A stretch of DNA of 42,043 nt from Saprospiraceae bacterium (GTDB taxonomy: Bacteria > Bacteroidota > Bacteroidia > Chitinophagales > Saprospiraceae), in contig JAKVCV010000028.1 in assembly GCA_022448945.1 (NCBI GenBank), positions 1 to 42,043 on the forward strand, read 5' to 3'. Both the position numbers and the translations under genes were made by a program. Numbering within the stretch: the first letter of the stretch is position 1; each line of letters begins with the position of its first letter. The notes beneath the pieces were generated by a model. It did not search any database. It was not told the origin of the DNA and worked only from the letters and a program-made list of their open reading frames with translations. Of the stretch, positions 18,925-30,497 are shown one piece after another.

Positions 18925-19200
18925 TTAATTATAAGTATAACTTGCTCTATCATTCCAAACTTGAGATTCCCTGAAATGTACTCCTGTATCAGGATCTACT
19001 GGTTTAAGTATTCTAGTTTCTGTTCAAGTAACAAATATCTGTTCTATTCGCCATCAAGAACCAGATGGATCAATAGGATTATCTCATACTGAGTATCTTC
19101 ATACATAAGTAACACCTCATCCAGCCTCGTCTACCCATGTAACGATCTCTTTGTTAAGTTTAATAGCATCAATAGTAGCATAGTAACCTCATAATTGCAT
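18925..19200 (-). CDS. Small appendage protein
   Basis: A 91-residue protein rich in aromatic residues and glycine (MQLGGYYATIDAIKL, then GRYSVGDNPIDPSGSGWRIE). Eight UGA glycines. No known family. It lies within the fibre cluster and probably contributes to the adsorption apparatus. Confidence 0.7.
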
Positions 19201-19225
19201 TTTATATTATTTATTATTTAAATTA

Positions 19226-21289
19226 TTATTGAGCAATAATATACGCTCGTTGTAAGCTCAAAGAACTTCATGAAGCATCTCTACATTCTATTGTTAGAGT
19301 AGTACTTGTAGCAGACAAAACTCTAATAAAATATTGGGCAGCTCATCATTCTAAATCTATATCAAAAGAATTAACCAATACACCAGTTGTAGCATTTAAC
19401 CCAGTGGCAGCAGCAAACTGAAAAACTGACGATGCACCATGTAAACGAACTCGCAACTGAGCTACTGTAGGTATTCTTCATAATCAATGATTTACTAGAA
19501 CAGTTGATCATGTAGTAGATAAAGTACCTACTGGATATGTAGAACCAAAGGTATCAATAGAATTAACAACTTCACCTCATACTCAAGGAGCTCATGGTCA
19601 AGATATTGGGTTATTAACTGTAAGATTTTCTACTGTAAGGTTTTCATGTGTGGTATTGCTAGTAGCATCATAGTTTTCTGTAACACCAACATTTGTTATA
19701 GTGTTATTAGTATTGTTTATTGCATTACCATTATTGTTAACTACGCTAGTAGCATCATATTCTTCCGTAACACCAACATTTGTTATAGTGTTATTAGTAT
19801 TGTTTATATCACCACTATTATTCTGTGTTCAATCGTGATTAGTCACACTAGTCACATCATAATCCTCTGTTACTCATGTGTTTGTCTCAGTAGTACCTGT
19901 ATTATTAATATCACCACCATTGTTGTTTATTACAGAAGTTGCTTCGTTATTAACAATACCAGAATTATTTTGAGTAGTAGCACCATCATAATTTATATTA
20001 GATCATTCGTAATTAGCAGTGTATCAACTATCAAATGTAGTAGTTCAAGTTTGAGTAGTTCAATTCCAGTCTATAGTTCATGTAACATCATCGTAACTAA
20101 TAGCAGACTCGTTTATAGTATCAGCACTAACTCATTGAGAGAAAACTATTCTATCTCATACTGTAACAGGAGAAGTTGCATAATTAACTCATCCAGAAAC
20201 TCATGAAGGAGCAACCTGAACTCGAGCAGATCAATTCCATACATAAATAGCTTCAGAACCTGGCGTATTATCTGTATAAATATCGCCTGCAGTAACTCAT
20301 GGAGTAACTGGAGCTCATGTTCATGTAAAGACAACAACATCTCATGTATAACCTCCAGTTGATCCAGCGGGCTGCCAAGCAGAACCATCTCGGTAGAATA
20401 ATTCTCAACTTACCAAATCTACATATACATCTCATGCGTTAACACCAGGAGTAGTTGGTGAACCATTACCTGAAGTTAGTATATTACCTCCTCAAGTTCC
20501 TCATCAAGTTACTTGTTGCCAGAAACCATTAGCTAGATCAGCAGCGAAACTACCACTTGATTGGTGTTGCAATAAACATCTATAAAGGTTTCATCCTATA
20601 TATACATAACTTCTAATATCGTAATCTGTACTACCAGTAAAATTAAATACATAATAGTTAACAGAAGGATTCCAATCTTGTATTAATGATGCTTTCCATA
20701 TAAGATCTGTTTGTTGGTCTATAGATTTTATTATATTAGCATCAGAGCTATCTTGGATAACATATTTGTCACCAAGGTGTAATTGCACATCTGGCTTCTG
20801 AGGAAGTTTATCAAAGTCACCAGCAGTTGTAGATAGCTGTTCCTCATCTATTACATTTCACAATCACACTTGTGCTTTAGTAACGTTATGTGGATTATTT
20901 GTATCTACTCTGTGATTATTATTTAAGTTAATATTATTATTTTTATTTGTATCAAAAGCTACATCTCATGCAACTCTCGTTACACCATTTGGTATTTCAT
21001 CTAATGTTAGAGTAATATTTCATTGTTCTCACTGTACAGAATTAACTTGGTTAACTTGAGCTCATGTCTCTATACTTTGAAGCTTAACCCTCTCAGTTGG
21101 CTGCAAGTACAAATTATTGTTACCTTCTGGAAGTTCATCAGAATCATTAGAATTTAATCATGCTTTAGTGATTTCTGTTATTCTACCAGCCTTTGATATA
21201 TTTCAATCTGAGTCATCAGAAAACCTTACAAGATCAACACCTTGTGGAATCTCAACATCATAATCTGTTGGAAAAGTTCTTCATGTCAT
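19226..21289 (-). CDS. Long tail fibre with internal repeats
   Basis: A 687-residue fibre. The N-terminal part is a phage-fibre shaft (SKAGRITEITKAG, ERVKLQSIETGAQ). Around residues 195-265 lies a CBM5/12-like segment (WNPSVNYYVF, SYVYIGGNLYR, FWQQVTG). Then come G-rich short domains beginning GSPTTPGVNAGDVYVD and GAPVTPGVTAGDIYTD. Residues 450-555 hold tandem 29-34-residue repeats with NNTNNTITNVGVTE and YDATS. The C-terminal 120 residues form a compact strand domain. About 50 glycines use UGA. Its role is inferred as host adsorption. Confidence 0.85.
19658..19920 (-). repeat. Near-perfect 87-bp tandem repeat in fibre gene
   Basis: Two 87-bp units begin at 19658 and 19745 and are nearly identical (both carry GCTAGTAGCATCAT and GTTATAGTGTTATTAG). 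A third, diverged unit starts near 19847. Unit lengths are multiples of three, so copy-number change would keep frame and alter the length of the fibre shaft. Confidence 0.8.
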
Positions 21290-21453
21290 TAAGCTGGAGT
21301 TCGTGGATTAAAGATTACAGGAGTGGCAGGTCATATATCGTAAACAGCTACAACATTATTATCTCAATCTATATCAAAATCATCATATCATCAAATAATA
21401 AGACATTTATATAGATCAGTCATAGGTGTCGTATAATCACTTCGTGTTGTCAT
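21289..21453 (-). CDS. Small structural-module protein
   Basis: A 54-residue acidic protein (MTTRSDYTTPMTDLYKCLII, then GGYDDFDIDGDNNVVAVYDIG). Its stop overlaps the ATG of the long fibre gene by one base (TAATG), so it is translated just ahead of it and may be a fibre chaperone or adaptor. Four UGA glycines. Confidence 0.7.
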
Positions 21454-21491
21454 ATTACTATAATATTTATTTTCTTTTTTTTTGCAAGAAT

Positions 21492-21731
21492 CTACCAGTT
21501 CTTACAGCTTCGATACCTAGGTGAAAACTTGTCTTTAGAGGAAGAACATTTATGTCTAGATCTAAAGTTCGATCTTCTTTCAGGGTTAGATTTTTTAATC
21601 CTCATATTAGGATCTCCATAATGTACAGTTTTTTTTCTCACGACTTTTCAGTCCCTATATTCTTTTACCACCCTCATATATTTTTTGTCTTTACGAGTAC
21701 TTTTTTTTTGTGCAGATGCTCTTATAACCAT
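21492..21731 (-). CDS. Basic structural-module protein, unknown function
   Basis: A 79-residue, very basic protein (MVIRASAQKKSTRKDKKYMR). Its C-terminal half, KTVHYGDPNMRIKKSNPERR then FRSRHKCSSSKDKFSPRYRS, recalls a widespread small phage and virus family that has an HFGD-type motif followed by a basic R-x-R-F-x-x-R-H and a W-S-R/Y-R-S end. The biochemical role is not known to me. It overlaps its upstream neighbour by one base. One UGA glycine. Confidence 0.65.
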
Positions 21732-21916
21732 TATTTCTTTTTCTTACGAGATGAAGCTTTTATTTTTTTTTCTTGCTTTAACATAGCTTTAGTTGGCTTT
21801 TTAGGTTTAGCTCAAGTCTTTTTATTTTTTTTAGCTTTAGCTCTAATATTATCCCATAGTCATCTTTTTGAATATGAACCATCTTTTCTTTTAATCATTT
21901 TGTTTTTAGTAGGCAT
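21731..21916 (-). CDS. Very basic small protein
   Basis: A 61-residue protein, over a third Lys or Arg, with motif DGSYSKRGLWDNIRAKAKK and a KPTKAML segment. Similar short basic proteins are carried by many phages next to structural genes; their job is unsettled. DNA condensation or capsid binding are both plausible. Two UGA glycines. Coupled (TAATG) to the next basic gene. Confidence 0.7.
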
Positions 21917-21935
21917 TTTATTTGTTATAAATAAA

Positions 21936-24278
21936 TTATTGTAGTGTAGCTAATATATCTTTAGCTGTTTTCTCATCTATTAAAGACATAATAGATCAAA
22001 TTACTTCTTCTCATTGTCAAGAATCGTCTTTTATTGCTTTTTTAAAAGCATTTTCTACGTCTGATTGACTTATTTTATCTGGAGATTTTTTCCCTTCCTC
22101 ACCAATATACCTTAATATTGTAAGAGCTGTTCATGGACTGTTTACCAATCATCCTATAATAGCACCAGATATTAATGCAGGAACGCTAGATACTCAATAT
22201 TCCAATGCACCTCAAGAAGCTATAGCTGTTATAAGTTGTCATAAAAACAACCTATTTGATGACACCTTTCTTGCTATAAGTCCTTTAATTTGTCATGGTA
22301 TATCTTTATTTACAGTTTCTACGAATTTAAATGCATTATCTTTTCACGGACTTTTTATAGAATTTTCAATTGCAGAATATTTTATATCTCATGTTTTTTT
22401 ATTCACAAAGTTATCTTCAAAGTTTTGTAAATCTTTTCTTAATGGAGAAAATTCTTTATCTGCTCTACTTATTTCTGGTACTTGTTCTTTTAGAATGTCT
22501 CAAACGACATTTCTCATAGCATCTATAGAACCTTTTTTGTTAAATTTATCAGATAGTTTATTATATTCTCATCATATAGTCGATCTAAGATTCATCATAT
22601 CAGAAACATCCGTAGTTCATTTATCTGCCAGTTTGTTAATAAGACCTACCTCACTAGGAGTTAAATCGTAGTTCTTGTTAAATGTAGCTGAGACAACATT
22701 TCCATCATCTCAAATAACAAGATCAAATCATTTATCTACTAGACGGTTATTAACATTCTGTGGGTCTACCTTAACTTCATTTCATCATAACCTTTTATAA
22801 ACTCCTCAAAGATCAGATACCTCTTTCTGTAAGCTTTCGTAAGATTTCTTAATATCATCGATTACAGTATCTTGTGTAATTTCTCATGCTACAATTTTCT
22901 TATCTATATCTGGATTTTCTACAACTTGTTTTATTTGTTCTTCTTTTATTCATCATAAAAATTTAATAGGAACTTTGGCTATCTCACCAAGTGGTATATT
23001 CTTAGCTACTCATCAAAGTTCAGTTTGTAATTTTACTGCTTCAGCAACCGTTCACGCTACTTTTCCAACTGGAGTAGTAGCAGACTTAGCAAAGTCAGAC
23101 AGTCATCAACGTAAGTTCCCTATTCAAACATCTATTCAGAAATCTGCAGCAGAAGATACAGCAGCTCATTCAGCTAGTAGTTTAGGAGCAGCACTTGTTA
23201 ATGCACGACCAACTTTACTAGTAGTTCATAATGCTTTTCAAGCTAATCACGCAGCTTTTCAAACACCACTAGCTCATAGTCAGTATAAAGACATTAAGTC
23301 AGAAGCTACTCAAACTGGATCTTCTTCTACTGTTCTGCTAAAAGCATCCATAGATCAATACCTTTGACGAATTAACTCTTGACCCTCCTCTGTTGTGGTA
23401 AGCATATAAAGAGATTCTATAGTATCATACGGATTTAGTATTGCTCTACCCACAGAAGAAGCATTCTTTATTCAAGAAGGTATTATATTTGCTATCATCG
23501 TTGGTACTCTTATACCAGATTCTCATACACCTAACATTTTTTCTTTAAATGTCATTTCTTGATCTTTTGCGTAGTTTTTAGCATTACCATAAAGGTTTTG
23601 CTTCCATTGAGGCAAACTGTTAAACTTTTCTATATATTGGTTAGCTTTATCTTGATCCATAAAATCCACTCTCCTTTCTAGTTCAGCATCCATCTCTCTT
23701 AATGAGAATGTTGGTAATAATGACTGAACAACATCATCTATTTCTTCCGCTCATTTTCATATTGGATTTATCCACTCAAATGCTCATCGTCATTGATTCA
23801 TTTGATTAGCTATTCCTCTCGTTCATCAAGCTTGTGGTTCAAGACTTGGATCATAATTTATGGAATATACTGAATAGTCATCAGGATTTTTAAACATGTA
23901 ATATTCTGCTAGTTCTTCCTTACTCAATCACAAATCATCTCATCAAAGGTAAGAATCAATTGTTAGCTGTGCTACATTGTCTATTTTAGACATATCAAAT
24001 TGCTTCTCTTGCAATCTTTGCGAAGCTAATAGTTGTGTTGGGGTCATGTTAGTCATACTTTGTCATTGCATTGCTTGTTGTGAATTGTCTGTTTGAATTA
24101 TTCTTTCCTGCAAATCTATCCTACCCTCAGGCATTTTTTTCTGCAAGATTCATTGCATTTGAGGTGTAGACTGAGTAATTTGTGTAGGTTTCGAGAAAAC
24201 AGGCTGTATCGCAGAGAATCAAGCAGTAATATCAATCTGTGGTGTTTTATTTCATGTATTTATTATGTTTTGAGACAT
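21936..24278 (-). CDS. Large internal virion/ejection-type protein
   Basis: A 780-residue protein. The first 230 residues are helical and Gln-rich. Residues 330-460 are rich in Ala and Gly (ASGVGKAAGLAGKALG, then SAADFGIDVGIGN), as expected for membrane-inserting parts of ejection proteins. Residues 560-640 carry a helical region seen in phage virion proteins (LRSTIGGEYNKLSDKFNKKG, EISRADKEFSPL). A hydrophobic stretch (ALEYGVSSVPALISGAIIGG) lies near the C-terminus. No tape-measure gene exists, which supports an internal protein ejected with DNA. Some 60 UGA glycines. Confidence 0.72.
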
Positions 24279-24282
24279 ATTA

Positions 24283-27036
24283 TTACAGTGTAGGTAAATT
24301 GTTTTGTAAGCGGTTTAGTATTTCTTGCCTATTAGCTTCCACATTGTTTACTGATAATTCTTCGTCCACTGGATCATATAAGTAATTCGAGAGAGATCAG
24401 TCATAGACATAATCCATAAAATCATCACCATATCTAGCAGCGAAAGAGTTATCAACTCTATTTATCATAGAGTTCTGTAGTCAATTTATTTTAGCCATAT
24501 TTAATTCAAATTCATTTGTAGTTTCTGGATAGAATCATTGTACACGATCAAATTCTTGCTCGGTAACAGCAGCTCAAGATATTAGATTCAAGTAGTTAGC
24601 AAGAGCTATTCATAGTTCAGTACCTATGGCAGCCAAAACTGGATCAGATGTTTTTCATAATTGCTGTAGTATTTGCTCTTTAGTTCAACTAATCAATCAT
24701 GTATCCCCATTCTTCTTTTTGTATTCTTCTAGTAAAAACTTAAATCTTTCTCAGGCTTGATATGCATCAGCAGAACCCTGTACTTTCGTAGCATTTTTAT
24801 CTGCACTTAGAAAAGTATTGTATGATTCTATCTGCATCAAATCTTTGTCTCAATCAATGAATGCTTGTTCAAAAATATTAGAAGAAGACTCAAACTTATC
24901 CTTCGACATTTTTGAGGCTACACTTTCAAAAGCCTTCACATTTTTATATTGAGGAGATAGTTCTAGTGCTTTTGAAGGATCAGCAGAATATCCTTTCAAT
25001 ATCTGATCAACCTGAGATAATGGTAGTTTGTTTCAATTCTGATCTAATATATTAACACTAGCATGAGATCATCTTCATGCCGCCAATAAGTCTGGTCTTA
25101 AAACGTTTCATTGCTTGTCTGTAATAACTATTCAATCATGGGTCATCACATGACCTGTATTACCAACAAATCACATAGGCTGACCTCTCTCAACTCTTTG
25201 TCATGGAGAAAATACGTCTAAGCTAGATGGATCAAGGTGATCAACAGTATATGTTCTTCAATCGTCTCATTTGAATCTAACTCTTATACCAGTTCAACCA
25301 CTAAGTTCTCCAATAGATTCTATCACTCAACCTATAGGAGCACTCAAGTCAGATCAAACAGGTTTTGGATAATCTGCTCAATCATTACCTTCATAATCTA
25401 AGAATTTTTGATCATACATAGGTAAAGGTCAAGAGTAGTCTCATTGTCCCATTTTAGACAATCACATTCATGAAGTTGTGTATGTATTTAGTCAAACAGG
25501 AATATCAAACCTTCATGTTTCAGTGTTAAATTGATAAGAGTTACCTTCTGCGTCTTTAGCTATCCTATCAGAAAATTCAGGTCTAGCAGAAAATCTTCCA
25601 GTAGCAACCATTGAAGATATAATTTCTTCTGGTGTCATACCTCAGTTCAAAGACGCTGTTATTGAATTTACATCATCTTGTGTTAACTGTCACATTTGTT
25701 TCAATGTGTTAATAGTTAATCACTCAGATGTTATTTTGTACACATCAGCAACTGATTGTGGAAGTTGTCACATATCAGCCATACTTTGTATTTCTTGCGA
25801 GCTCATGTTCATAAGTGCTAGTCCGTTATTAGCATTAAGAGCGTCAATATTTCTTTGTTGTAACGTTAATTGATTTTTAAGAGCAGTTTGCTCTTCTTCT
25901 CTTATTCTTTCATATTCCATGGCTTTTGCCTGTCTTTCTCACAGCTTAGCATCAAGCTCTTGATTTAATGAAGTTACCTTATCATAGTAATATGCGTTTA
26001 ATGCAGATTTACTTACACTTGTAGGAAATTCCTTTTGTATGTCAGATCTGAGTGACTCTTTTCTCTGGTTTATTTCAGATATTTCTGTATCTAATTTAGA
26101 AATCTGGTTACTTATATTTCTTAGATTATTATTTACTTTCAATCACTCTACCTGTTCTCTGACCTCCTGAGGTGCATCTTTAGATATACCTATCTGTGAT
26201 TCCACAGATTTCTTAGAAACAGATGGATTATCTTTTTTTACTTCATTATTAACAGATGCGTTTCTATCGCTTGCTTTTTCTCTTTCTGAAAGAATAGATT
26301 GAGCCTCTGCCAATTTACCACTATCCCTCATGTATGAAATATCCTCTTGTGATATTAATCAAGACTTCAGAGATGCAGCTAACTCATCTACAGACATTCT
26401 ATCAAGAAATCATTTTCTTAGTCATGAAGTTCTAACATCTTGGACTAGGTCTGAGAAAGTACCAAATCAAACTCACTGCAGTTTGTCAGATATTTGAGAT
26501 TCTACTCTCTCTCTTACTTCAATAAAGTTCTGATCACCAGGCTGCAATCATAGTTTTGCCATTGTGTCGTCGACAATTAGATCTTTGTCTTCTCATGTGA
26601 TAGTTCATTCTCTTGCTTTATCTTGTATCCTTTCAAAAGACCTTTGTGTAGCAAGATCGGACATTTTTTCAGTATCTATCATAGAAACAGGTTCTCATAT
26701 TTCTGTTCTAATTTTTGAAACTTGAGATATATTAGAAGGCTGTTGTTCTTTTTGACTTTTAACTTGTTCTGTCTTTTGAGTTGTAGGAAAAACCTGAGTA
26801 GTTTCTTCTATTTGAGGTTCAAGAGGTGCAGCAATTGATCATTTAGATATATCGTTATCTTCAGGAGATAGCGGTGCGGTAATAGCTGTTGCTGCAGAAA
26901 ATCTTTGAGCATCTGGGCTAATTGGTGCAGCAGGTTCATTTAACCTTCAAGATTGTGCTACTTGCATACTCTGTGTTATATCTCTATCCCTTTTAGGTTT
27001 AGATGTAACATTGTCTATTGTATTTGTTTCTTCCAT
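24283..27036 (-). CDS. Giant virion protein with degenerate M23 peptidase domain
   Basis: A 917-residue protein. The N-terminal third is Glu- and Gln-rich and helical, with a coiled coil around 300-390 (NQISKLDTEISEINQRKESL). Residues about 545-665 read like a LytM/M23 peptidase: SDLSAPIGGVIESIG, YTVDHLDPSSLDVFSPG, MGFVGNTGHV, GSHASVNI. The family's zinc sites H-x3-D and H-x-H are broken: only Asp remains of the first, and the second histidine of H-x-H is serine. So it is probably structural rather than hydrolytic. The C-terminal 250 residues are helical. Likely a capsid-internal or tail-knob protein. Confidence 0.8.
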
Positions 27037-27968
27037 TACAATCCTATTACAGTTAAATTAGTACCATCTCAATTGTTGGTTCATATTACAGGAGATGAAG
27101 CTAAGGTAGTGTCAGAATCAACTTCTGTTAATAGTCTTATTGGTGTTGCAGACTCCATGTATCCAATATAAAGATTATTTGTATATATTCAAGTTGCGTC
27201 CTCGTAGTTTATCGTTGTTACAGTGTTTGCATTAATAGATCATCAAACAGAGTCTGTTCATGTAGTAACACTATTTGCAGTTATCTTAGTAGGACTATAT
27301 GAATCTACATTACGAATATTACCGTCTATTTGTAACTTAGATGATCTATATATTTCAGAACTGTCTTCTCACCACTTACATGAGGCATAAACTAAAAATA
27401 ATCAAGAATATGGAGTAAATACAGTATTGCTGGTGTTTAGTCATGTATATTCTGTATCAGAAAAATCAAAATCTACAACATTTTCTCACGTTAATACATT
27501 TTTATCTCATACTGTAAAAAGCCTAACAAAATATCTTTGCTGCTCAGCCCATCAAGAGATAATTCACACTATATCCCAAAATGACTTATCAAATCATCAA
27601 GAAGGAACTATATTATTAGCTTTATAAACCTTTTTCCCACTTCATTCGTCATAATAAACTATATCTCATTTGTTGTAAGATCTATCTGGATTGTATTCAT
27701 ATATTCACTTATCATCAAAATTATCTGTATATCTTTCAGTAAAAAAAATCTCTATTTTCCTAGTATTTGTATTATAGTACATATCTCAATTTTTTGGTCT
27801 ATCAGGTCTTTCTGGTCTAGCTCATAACCATCTAAATCATCTTATTGATACTTTTTGTGTAAGAGCAGGATTCCCATATCACCATGTTCCATCCAAAGAA
27901 AATTCATCTTGCTTAGTTTCTTCTACTTTTATACTTTCTTCAGGAGCACTAGTATTTAATTTGCTCAT
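27036..27968 (-). CDS. Tail protein with CBM5/12-like segment
   Basis: A 310-residue protein. Residues about 90-135 (YEYNPDRSYNKGDIVYYDEG, KKVYKANN, FWDIVG) follow the chitin-binding CBM5/12 pattern of a Tyr, G-D-x-V, V-Y-x-A and Trp. The remaining parts are strand-rich. Its start lies inside the end of the 480-residue upstream gene (20-nt overlap) and its stop overlaps the start of the giant protein. It may be a knob protein that binds wall glycans. More than 20 UGA glycines. Confidence 0.75.
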
Positions 27969-29391
27969 ACCTCATATTTAAAGTATAAAATATAGGAGTA
28001 ACATTTGTATTTGTTGTCTCTAGTTCTATTTTAAATTGTATCTCGTAAAAATCTTTTGATGATGGTAAAGAAAACTTTCTATTTTTTTTATCAATTCAAG
28101 ATATATCTGATACTAACTCGTAATTATTTGATCAGTCAACACTATGGTAAAACTTTATTTTTGTTCAAACAGGAGTTTGACAATGTATAATATATTCTAT
28201 AACTCTTCATTGTTGACCTAGGTTTGGCATATACTTTCTTGTATACATGACACCACTATTCTGATACGTTTTTGTATTTATAGTATCATATGATATAGTA
28301 GCTATTCAAACATTTGATCAATCATCGTAAGAAAATCTTATTTTATCATATACATTCCTAAATCAATTCCACAAACAACCTATCCTACTATAACCACTAA
28401 AATCTAACGATATTGCTTGAGGTAATCAATTTATTTTCTTACCTATAGATTCTATTCATCACTCTTCATCATTTATCATAAAATAACTATCCTGATTATA
28501 AGCAATGTTAAAATTTCAGTAAAAATATTCCTGACCATATCAGAATTTAAACCTTTCTTGTATACCGTCTACTACCTTCTTACCTTCTCTCAAATACGTG
28601 AAATTCTGTCACTGAGATATAAAAAGCTTCGATGCTCATGGAGGTCAAAAAGGACGAGCTACTATATTGTCTAAGTTCTTAGCAGTTTGCATATATAGTA
28701 TAGGCATTCATAGATCAACATATCAATCATGCTCCTCACTAAATCAATCCCAAAAATATTTTCTTCAAGTAACTAAATATACTTGATACAAAGATCAATT
28801 TCTAGACAATCAAACTACTTGTTCTTCAAGAACTATACCTACGTTAACAACAGTAGGAAGAGAAGCTAATATATAGTATACAGTATTTCATATTGCGAAA
28901 TATAAACTATCTTCACTATCATTTATAGAAGGACAATAAGGTCACTCAGTGTAACTTCATACAAAATTAGGTAGTGGGAAAGAACTAGCATCTTGTTTAT
29001 AATAGTTTATGTCTACAGATCAGAAAGAGTACGGAGAAGGTCAAGGAACTCTAGCCAATCTTATAGTAGATCATTGATTGTAAAACAACACAATATCTCA
29101 CATAAACTTTATAGCGTTTAATATATCATGACCACCTGGTAGGTTCAAAAAATTATTACCATCTAAATCATATCAATCTCAGTTTTCACCAAAACAATAG
29201 AAATCATCAATATTACAAGTCATAAGAGACACACCTGTAGTAGTGATGTTTTCTACTTCTCTTTGTAATGTGAATCCCTCTGGTTTTGTTTTTACGTCCA
29301 ATGAGTCAGAAAAGTTATATTGACCCTGTCATAAAGCAAAATCATCATCTCACATTCAACCGTAGAAATTATTTATGAGTAGATTTGGCAT
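27949..29391 (-). CDS. Nozzle/tail-tube-B-like protein
   Basis: A 480-residue protein that starts MPNLLINNFYGGMGDDDFAL and contains repeated strand blocks (LDVKTKPEGFTLQRE, IVLFYNQGSTIRLAR, DSLYFAIGNTVYYI, YQVYLVTGRKYFW) typical of the beta-propeller of podophage tail nozzle proteins. Its place directly after the head-tail adaptor matches T7-like order (gp11 then gp12). About 50 UGA glycines. Identity inferred from gene order and strand pattern rather than a signature motif. Confidence 0.72.
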
Positions 29392-30131
29392 TAATATCAG
29401 TTCCTATAATAATTATAATCAGGTCAGATGAATTGATCATAGTTTCTTGTAGTAGTAGTTCCTACAACAGGATTTGTTATCCTCATCTTTAAATTGGTTA
29501 ACATTGTCTTTACTTTTTGTTCATATTCAGCTCTAGAGTTATTCTTTAAGTCGATTAGTTGCCTTTCTTGATATACATACTGAAACATTCATTCTCCAAT
29601 AATATCATGATACTCTCTTTCTAACAATATATCTTCCTCTGACATACTACTTGTTAGATCATATGGTCTCTTTGTACCATATAATGTGATACCTTGTGGT
29701 ATACTTACATCAGGCTTAGGGAATAAGTATAATGTGAAATTACTTAAAATATAGAAAGCTTCGTGTAAGCTCCAATTTTGCATATCTTCAAAAAACTCTG
29801 GTGATTCATATAAGTTATTCCAATCTCTCCTTTTTAAACGTATAGGATATTGCAATCATTCAGCATATTGAACAGTAACACTGTCAATTTTATATTGTCA
29901 AAAATCTTGAGAAGGAGCTTGCATAACTGGCATTAAATCATACTGATTAAGACCCGCTACTAAGTCAGTCTTCCATATTGATTGTCCATAGTTTTTATCT
30001 ATTTGAGCAACTCTTTGCCACAATTGTGTATAAACTATATTCATGTATCTGTACATAGAACTATCATCAATCTGATCTTGAGTTACAGATGTTTGATCTC
30101 TAACAAATGATATTATTTGTGATGGAGTCAT
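29391..30131 (-). CDS. Head-to-tail adaptor (gp11-like)
   Basis: A 246-residue protein. The N-terminal helix pair, MTPSQIISFVRDQTSVTQDQ then DSSMYRYMNIVYTQLWQ, is the usual opening of phage head-tail adaptor proteins that dock on the portal. Strands follow (DLVAGLNQYDLMP, GLQYPIRLKRRDW). The C-terminal helix is EYEQKVKTMLTNLKMRI. Five UGA glycines only. Its stop overlaps the ATG of the nozzle-like gene. Confidence 0.75.
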
Positions 30132-30139
30132 TATATATC

Positions 30140-30448
30140 CTAATTAGATAATTTGTTTTTTATCCGTTCAGCATTATTGCTGAATCTTGGTCATACTTTT
30201 TTACCAAATTTTTCTTGATATTGCTTATGCAAAGATTCTAGACTTTCAGAATTTTCAGAACTTTCCTCTTTAATTTCATCTTCTGACATTTCTCTATCTT
30301 CTACAGCCTTTCTAAAAGAAGATTGTTTTACTTCCTCGTTGTTAGGCTTTTTTATAATTTGCTCTCTCTTTTTCTTCATATACTCTCTATATTGTTTAAC
30401 ATCCAAAACCCTGTTTCAAACTATAAACTCTTGTTTAGATTGTAGCAT
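30140..30448 (-). CDS. Charged helical protein after major capsid
   Basis: A 102-residue, strongly charged, helical protein (QYREYMKKKREQIIKKPNNE, then an acidic stretch EDEIKEESSENSE). Two UGA glycines. It lies between the capsid terminator and the adaptor gene. A late assembly chaperone or minor capsid role is possible. Confidence 0.7.
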
Positions 30449-30460
30449 ATTATTTTTTTT

Positions 30461-30487
30461 AAATAAAAGGAGGGCTTAACCCTCCTT
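30461..30487 (-). terminator. Terminator after major capsid gene
   Basis: AAGGAGGG (30467-30474) and CCCTCCTT (30480-30487) form an 8-bp stem on the minus strand with a 5-nt loop, followed by TTTATTT. It lies 10 nt after the capsid stop and so ends many transcripts there, raising capsid expression over the downstream tail genes. Confidence 0.85.
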
Positions 30488-30497
30488 ATTATAAAGA

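Noticed and set aside
21552-21944. Plus-strand ORF of 130 codons
   Set aside because: It is the antisense of two very basic minus-strand genes coupled by TAATG; its Phe/Ser-rich content is a shadow of Lys/Arg codons.
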